A stretch of DNA of 64,000 nucleotides from Streptomyces lydicus (GTDB lineage Bacteria; Actinomycetota; Actinomycetes; Streptomycetales; Streptomycetaceae), in assembly GCF_000717345.1 (NCBI RefSeq), contig NZ_JNZA01000009.1, positions 124,001-188,000 on the forward strand, in the 5' to 3' direction. A model generated the notes under the pieces. It was not told the DNA's origin. It searched no databases and saw only the letters and a list, made by a program, of their open reading frames with translations. This document shows, in pieces, positions 60,923 to 64,000 of the stretch; the stretch's first letter is position 1, and each line of letters starts with the position of its first letter. Both the position numbers and the translations under genes were made by a program.

Positions 60923-61037
60923 CCCGGGGCCCGGCCCGCCGCCATGGGGAGTGGCGGCCGGCCGGTGGGGTGAGGTGACGAGGCCGGTGCCGGGGGCAGT
61001 GGGGCTGCTCCGGGGTTCACAGCGCCGGCCTTGACAG

Positions 61038-61074
61038 CGAGCGGGTTTCTGACGGACAGTCAGAAACCCGCTCG
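61038..61074. terminator. Perfect 16-bp inverted repeat (terminator or operator)
   Basis: CGAGCGGGTTTCTGAC and its exact complement around a 5-nt loop (GGACA). It lies between the secreted-protein gene and the steroid-type operon. A terminator for the former is most likely. However, the core TTTCTGAC-N5-GTCAGAAA is also of the length and symmetry of a TetR operator, so it may regulate the downstream genes. Confidence 0.7.
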
Positions 61075-61330
61075 TTCGTGTGTGCGCGCGCGGTCGCGGT
61101 TGCCCGCCCGGCAACGCCGCCGCGCACCGCACGCACGGCCCTCAGAAGGGGAGGCCGCCCGCCGTGCACCTCGCCCCCACCGCGTGCCAGGAGCATCCGC
61201 ACGCTGAACTCGGCTCGTGCGCCCGGTTGTTGTTACTGCCTTACGGGCCGGCGGCCCGGGGGCCCGCGGAACGGCGGACGGTGTCGTGCCGGATCGGCGG
61301 TCCGGTCGCGTCGGGCACAGGGAGGGGGCG

Positions 61331-62404
61331 GTGGAGGTGAGCGCCTCGAACGATCCGGCCCGTCCGAATGAACCGGGCCGTCCGAACGATCCGGCCCGTC
61401 CGAAAGAACCGGGCCATCGGAAGGTTCCGGACCGTCCGCGAGTTCCGGACCGTCCGCGAGTTCCGGCCCGTCCGCGAGTTCCGGCCCGTCCCGCCGAAGA
61501 AGCCCCGCCGTCCGATCTCACCGCGCGCCTGAAGGCGTACGAGGGCCGGCCCGCCGCCACCGCCGGGGTGGGCAAGGACCCGGTCAACGCGGCGATGATC
61601 AGGCACTGGTGCGAGGTGATGGGCGATGCCTGCCCCGCGTACTCCGGGCCCGATGCGATCGCGCCGCCGGCCATGCTCCAGGTCTGGACGATGGGCGGGC
61701 TCTCGGGGCACACGGACCGCTCGGCGGCGTACGAGGAGCTGTTCGGGCTGCTCGACGGCGCCGGGTTCACCTCGGTCGTCGCGACCGACTGCGAGCAGGA
61801 GTATCTGCGGCCGCTGCGCCCCGGCGAGCGGATCACCTTCGACGCGGTGATCGAGTCGGTCTCGGAGCGCAAGACCACCAAGCTGGGGGCCGGGCACTTC
61901 GTCACGACCCGGATGGACGTCCGGGCGGACGGCGAACTCGCGGGCACCCACCGCTTCCGGATCCTCAAGTACGCCCCGGCGCGGACCGAGCCGAAGGCCG
62001 CACGTCCGCGGCCGGTGATCAACCGGGACAACGCCGGGTTCTGGGAAGGCGTCCGGCAGCACCGGCTGCTGATCCAGCGGTGCGACGGCTGCGGAACGCC
62101 GCGCTTCCCCTGGCTGCCCGGCTGCCACGCGTGCGGCTCTCCCGATTGGACCGCCGTCGAGGCGAGCGGCACCGGGACGGTCCACTCGTACGTGGTGATG
62201 CACCACCCGCCCTTCCCGGCCTTCGACCCGCCGTACGCGGTGGGGCTGATCGAGCTGGCGGAGGGGGTGCGGATGGTCAGCAACGTCATCGGCGTGCCGC
62301 ACGACAAGGTGCGGATCGGGATGGCGGTGCGGCTGGAGTTCCTGCGCGTCGACGCGGAGTTGGAGCTGCCGGTGTTCCGCGCGGTCGAGGACGGTGCGGT
62401 GTGA
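61331..62404 (+). CDS. MaoC-DUF35 fusion enoyl-CoA hydratase subunit (ChsH2-like)
   Basis: A 357-residue protein. A disordered N-terminus (~10-52) made of seven hexapeptide repeats (RPNEPG to RPRVPA) precedes a hot-dog MaoC domain (~60-215, GDACPAYSGPDAIAPPAML). A zinc-ribbon/OB-fold DUF35 domain (~225-350) follows, with CDGC and CHACG cysteine pairs. In mycobacteria ChsH2 pairs with ChsH1 to hydrate a steroid side-chain enoyl-CoA, and DUF35 binds the Ltp2 aldolase. The next two genes are homologues of exactly those partners. The GTG at 61331 follows GGAGG by 5 nt. Confidence 0.88.
   Translation: MEVSASNDPARPNEPGRPNDPARPKEPGHRKVPDRPRVPDRPRVPARPRVPARPAEEAPPSDLTARLKAYEGRPAATAGVGKDPVNAAMIRHWCEVMGDACPAYSGPDAIAPPAMLQVWTMGGLSGHTDRSAAYEELFGLLDGAGFTSVVATDCEQEYLRPLRPGERITFDAVIESVSERKTTKLGAGHFVTTRMDVRADGELAGTHRFRILKYAPARTEPKAARPRPVINRDNAGFWEGVRQHRLLIQRCDGCGTPRFPWLPGCHACGSPDWTAVEASGTGTVHSYVVMHHPPFPAFDPPYAVGLIELAEGVRMVSNVIGVPHDKVRIGMAVRLEFLRVDAELELPVFRAVEDGAV
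61359..61484 (+). repeat. 18-bp in-frame tandem repeat, seven units
   Basis: Seven 18-bp units of the form (A/C)CCGTCCGCGAGTTCCGG. The last three are almost identical and the first four more diverged. They encode the RPxxPx hexapeptides at the N-terminus of the ChsH2-like protein. Confidence 0.9.
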
Positions 62405-62467
62405 GGGGGCGGGCCCCATGGAGGGAGAGGCAGGCGGGCCTGATGGCCGGCGGACACGCAAGGAGGA

Positions 62468-62634
62468 CCGGGGATGCGAGGGCCGGGGATGACGGGGGCC
62501 GGGGATGCAAGGGCCGGGGATGACAGGGCCGGGGATGACAGGGGCCGGGGATGACGGGACCAGGGATAACGGGGCCGGGTGTGGAGGGACCGAACGTCGG
62601 GGGCCCGGGTATCGGGGGGCCGGGTGTGAAGGCC
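62468..62634 (+). repeat. 15/16-bp tandem repeat, eleven units, at the start of the ChsH1-like gene
   Basis: Eleven consecutive units related to CCGGGGATGACGGGG. Nine are 15 bp. The second (62483-62498) and fifth (62529-62544) are 16 bp because their G-run is one base longer. Fifteen-bp units encode pentapeptides of the MTGPG type. An AAGGAGG ribosome site and an ATG at 62474 lie in the first unit, but the two extra bases put that ATG out of frame with the downstream gene. Confidence 0.93.
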
Positions 62635-63018
62635 GGTGACGAGCTGCCGCCTCTGGAGATCCCCCTCACCCGCACCCTGATCGTCGCCGGCGCCCTCGCC
62701 TCCCGCGACTACCAGGACGTGCACCACGACGCCGAGGCGGCCAGGGAGAAGGGCTCCCCGGACATCTTCATGAACATCCTCACCACCAACGGGCTGGTCG
62801 GCCGCTACCTCACCGATCACTTCGGGCCGCGCTGCACCCTGCGCACCATCGCCATCCGTCTCGGCGCCCCCAACTACCCGGGGGACACCATGACGTTGCG
62901 GGGCACCGTCACCGAGGTGGCCGGCGGCACCGCGACGGTGCGGATCGTGGGGACGAACCGGCTCGGCAACCACGTCACCGGCACCGTCACCCTGAACCTC
63001 CCGGAGGGCGCGCCATGA
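62551..63018 (+). CDS. MaoC-like hot-dog hydratase (ChsH1-like)
   Basis: A ~155-residue single hot-dog subunit. The domain (~28-150) contains IPLTRTLIVAGALASRDYQDVHHDAEAA, with the Asp/His pair of MaoC hydratases, and GSPDIFMNILTTNGLVGRYLTDHFG. The first ~26 residues are pentapeptides (MTGPG, ITGPG, VEGPN, VGGPG, IGGPG) from the tandem repeat. The annotated ATG at 62551 is only the first in-frame one; it has no good ribosome site. The well-spaced site belongs to an out-of-frame ATG at 62474. A GTG at 62626 is another possible start. Its stop overlaps the next gene's ATG. Confidence 0.85.
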   Translation: MTGPGITGPGVEGPNVGGPGIGGPGVKAGDELPPLEIPLTRTLIVAGALASRDYQDVHHDAEAAREKGSPDIFMNILTTNGLVGRYLTDHFGPRCTLRTIAIRLGAPNYPGDTMTLRGTVTEVAGGTATVRIVGTNRLGNHVTGTVTLNLPEGAP

Positions 63019-64000
63019 GCCTGCACCGCCGCGACACGCTCTCCGGCCGGGCCGCCCTCGCCGGCATCGGCGCGACCGAGTTCTCCAAGGACTCCGGACG
63101 CAGCGAACTCAAGCTCGCCGTCGAGGCCGTGCACCACGCGCTCGACGACGCCGGGCTGACCCCGTCCGACGTCGACGGCCTGGTCACCTTCACCATGGAC
63201 ACCACCCCCGAGATCACCCTCGCGCAGGCCGCGGGAATCGGTGAACTGACCTTCTTCTCCCGGGTCCACTACGGGGGCGGCGCGGCCTGCGCGACCGTCC
63301 AGCAGGCGGCCCTCGCCGTCGCCACCGGCCTCGCGGACGTGGTCGTCTGTTACCGCGCCTTCAACGAGCGCTCCGGCCGTCGCTTCGGCTCCGGGGTCCA
63401 GCAGCGCGAGCCGTCCGCGGAGGGCGCGGCGCTCGGCTGGGTGCTCCCCTTCGGCCTGCTCACCCCCGCCTCCTGGGTCGCCATGGCCGCTCAGCGCTAC
63501 CTCCACACCTACGGGCTGACCCCTGACGCCTTCGGGCCCGTCGCGGTCACCGGCCGCCGGCACGCCGCCCGCAACCCGGCCGCGTATTTCCACGGCCGGC
63601 CGATCACCCTCGCCGACCACGCGGCCTCCCGGTGGATCGTCGAGCCGCTGCGCCTGCTCGACTGCTGTCAGGAGACCGACGGCGGGCAGGCGCTCGTGGT
63701 CACCTCGCCGGAGCGCGCCCGCGACCTGCGCCATCCGCCGGCGCTCGTCGTCGCCGCCGCGCAGGGCGCCGGCCGCGCCCAGGAGCAGATGACCAGCTTC
63801 TACCGCGACGAGCTGACCGGCCTTCCCGAGATGAACGTGGTCGCCCGCCAGCTCTGGCGCACCGCCGCCCTCAGGCCGGCGGAGATCGATGTGGCCATCC
63901 TCTACGACCACTTCACGCCCTTCGTACTGATGCAGCTGGAGGAGTTCGGCTTCTGCGCCCCCGGTGAGGCCGCCGATTTCGTGGCCGCGGACACCCTCCC
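63015..64000 (+). CDS. Thiolase-fold lipid-transfer protein (Ltp2-like aldolase), 3' end outside window
   Basis: The first 328 residues of a thiolase-superfamily protein of the SCP-x/Ltp type. AGIGATEFSKDSGRSELKLAVEA and AALDDAGL-like blocks open the fold. Segments GGGAACATVQQAALAVATGLADVVVCYRAFNERSG and LDCCQETDGGQALVVT are typical. In mycobacteria Ltp2 is an aldolase that cleaves the hydrated steroid side chain, working on the DUF35 subunit of ChsH2. It overlaps the ChsH1-like gene by ATGA, so it is coupled to it. The frame runs off the window end. Confidence 0.9.
   Translation, partial: MSLHRRDTLSGRAALAGIGATEFSKDSGRSELKLAVEAVHHALDDAGLTPSDVDGLVTFTMDTTPEITLAQAAGIGELTFFSRVHYGGGAACATVQQAALAVATGLADVVVCYRAFNERSGRRFGSGVQQREPSAEGAALGWVLPFGLLTPASWVAMAAQRYLHTYGLTPDAFGPVAVTGRRHAARNPAAYFHGRPITLADHAASRWIVEPLRLLDCCQETDGGQALVVTSPERARDLRHPPALVVAAAQGAGRAQEQMTSFYRDELTGLPEMNVVARQLWRTAALRPAEIDVAILYDHFTPFVLMQLEEFGFCAPGEAADFVAADTL

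Overview
The window is high-GC actinobacterial chromosome, almost certainly Streptomyces. The evidence is the strong G/C third-position bias, many GTG starts, GTGA/ATGA-coupled gene pairs, TANNNT boxes 6-8 nt before start codons (leaderless transcripts), an SAV_915-family protein, a DUF5926 SEC-C protein and Streptomyces-style HATPase regulators. The serS-pheA block, the copper operon, pepP and htrA are typical of the conserved chromosome core. Species cannot be fixed from the sequence.

Layout. 1-7960: end of a NarL-type sensor kinase, a Cof-type HAD phosphatase, a leaderless F420 oxidoreductase, an htpX-pspAB pair, kptA, and a PadR regulator divergent from a membrane protein plus carotenoid-cleavage dioxygenase, with two perfect palindromes between them. 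8048-13152: a leftward MerR / metal-dependent hydrolase / EphD-like hydrolase-SDR fusion / M24 peptidase block. 13457-17147: an ATPase-permease-ATPase-permease ABC operon. 17241-27463: a short MltG-like protein, two MFS transporters, FadR-type, MerR and Lrp regulators, a lysA paralogue with an SAV_915 protein, and a rhomboid-like protein. 27740-31456: HAD phosphatase, serS and pheA, with a cluster of DnaA boxes between serS and pheA.

31575-38042: a leftward copper-handling and oxidase-assembly region (SCO, PCu(A)C, CopC-CopD, Tat-exported DyP peroxidase as one operon, with YcnI and a membrane protein upstream). 38290-41289: HATPase regulator, XRE regulator, aldo/keto reductase and a monooxygenase-fold protein. 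41290-44158 is an accessory patch: a 47-residue histidine-rich peptide gene closed by a perfect terminator, a decayed ABC exporter with two internal deletions, and a TetR gene behind a near-perfect operator. 44166-54516: pepP, a SpoIIE-family protein lacking a metal-binding aspartate, an atypical small hypothetical gene, a degenerate prim-pol protein, DUF5926, a HATPase, a glycerophosphodiesterase and htrA.

A tRNA-Ser(TGA) gene at 54567-54653 is followed by genes that look less native: a protein with two canonical beta-gamma-crystallin calcium motifs, a DUF2268 metalloprotease, a leaderless LysM/endolysin-type wall-binding protein, GNAT, methyltransferase, a prim-pol protein and a small secreted Asn/Gly-rich protein. 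The right end (61331-64000) carries three genes in the order of the mycobacterial steroid side-chain genes chsH2-chsH1-ltp2. The middle gene has an eleven-unit 15-bp repeat at its start, in which two one-base expansions separate the best ribosome binding site from the reading frame. No CRISPR array, rRNA, transposase or integrase was seen. No wholly new system is demonstrated. The most promising leads are that repeat, the DnaA-box cluster, the histidine-rich peptide locus and the crystallin-motif protein.
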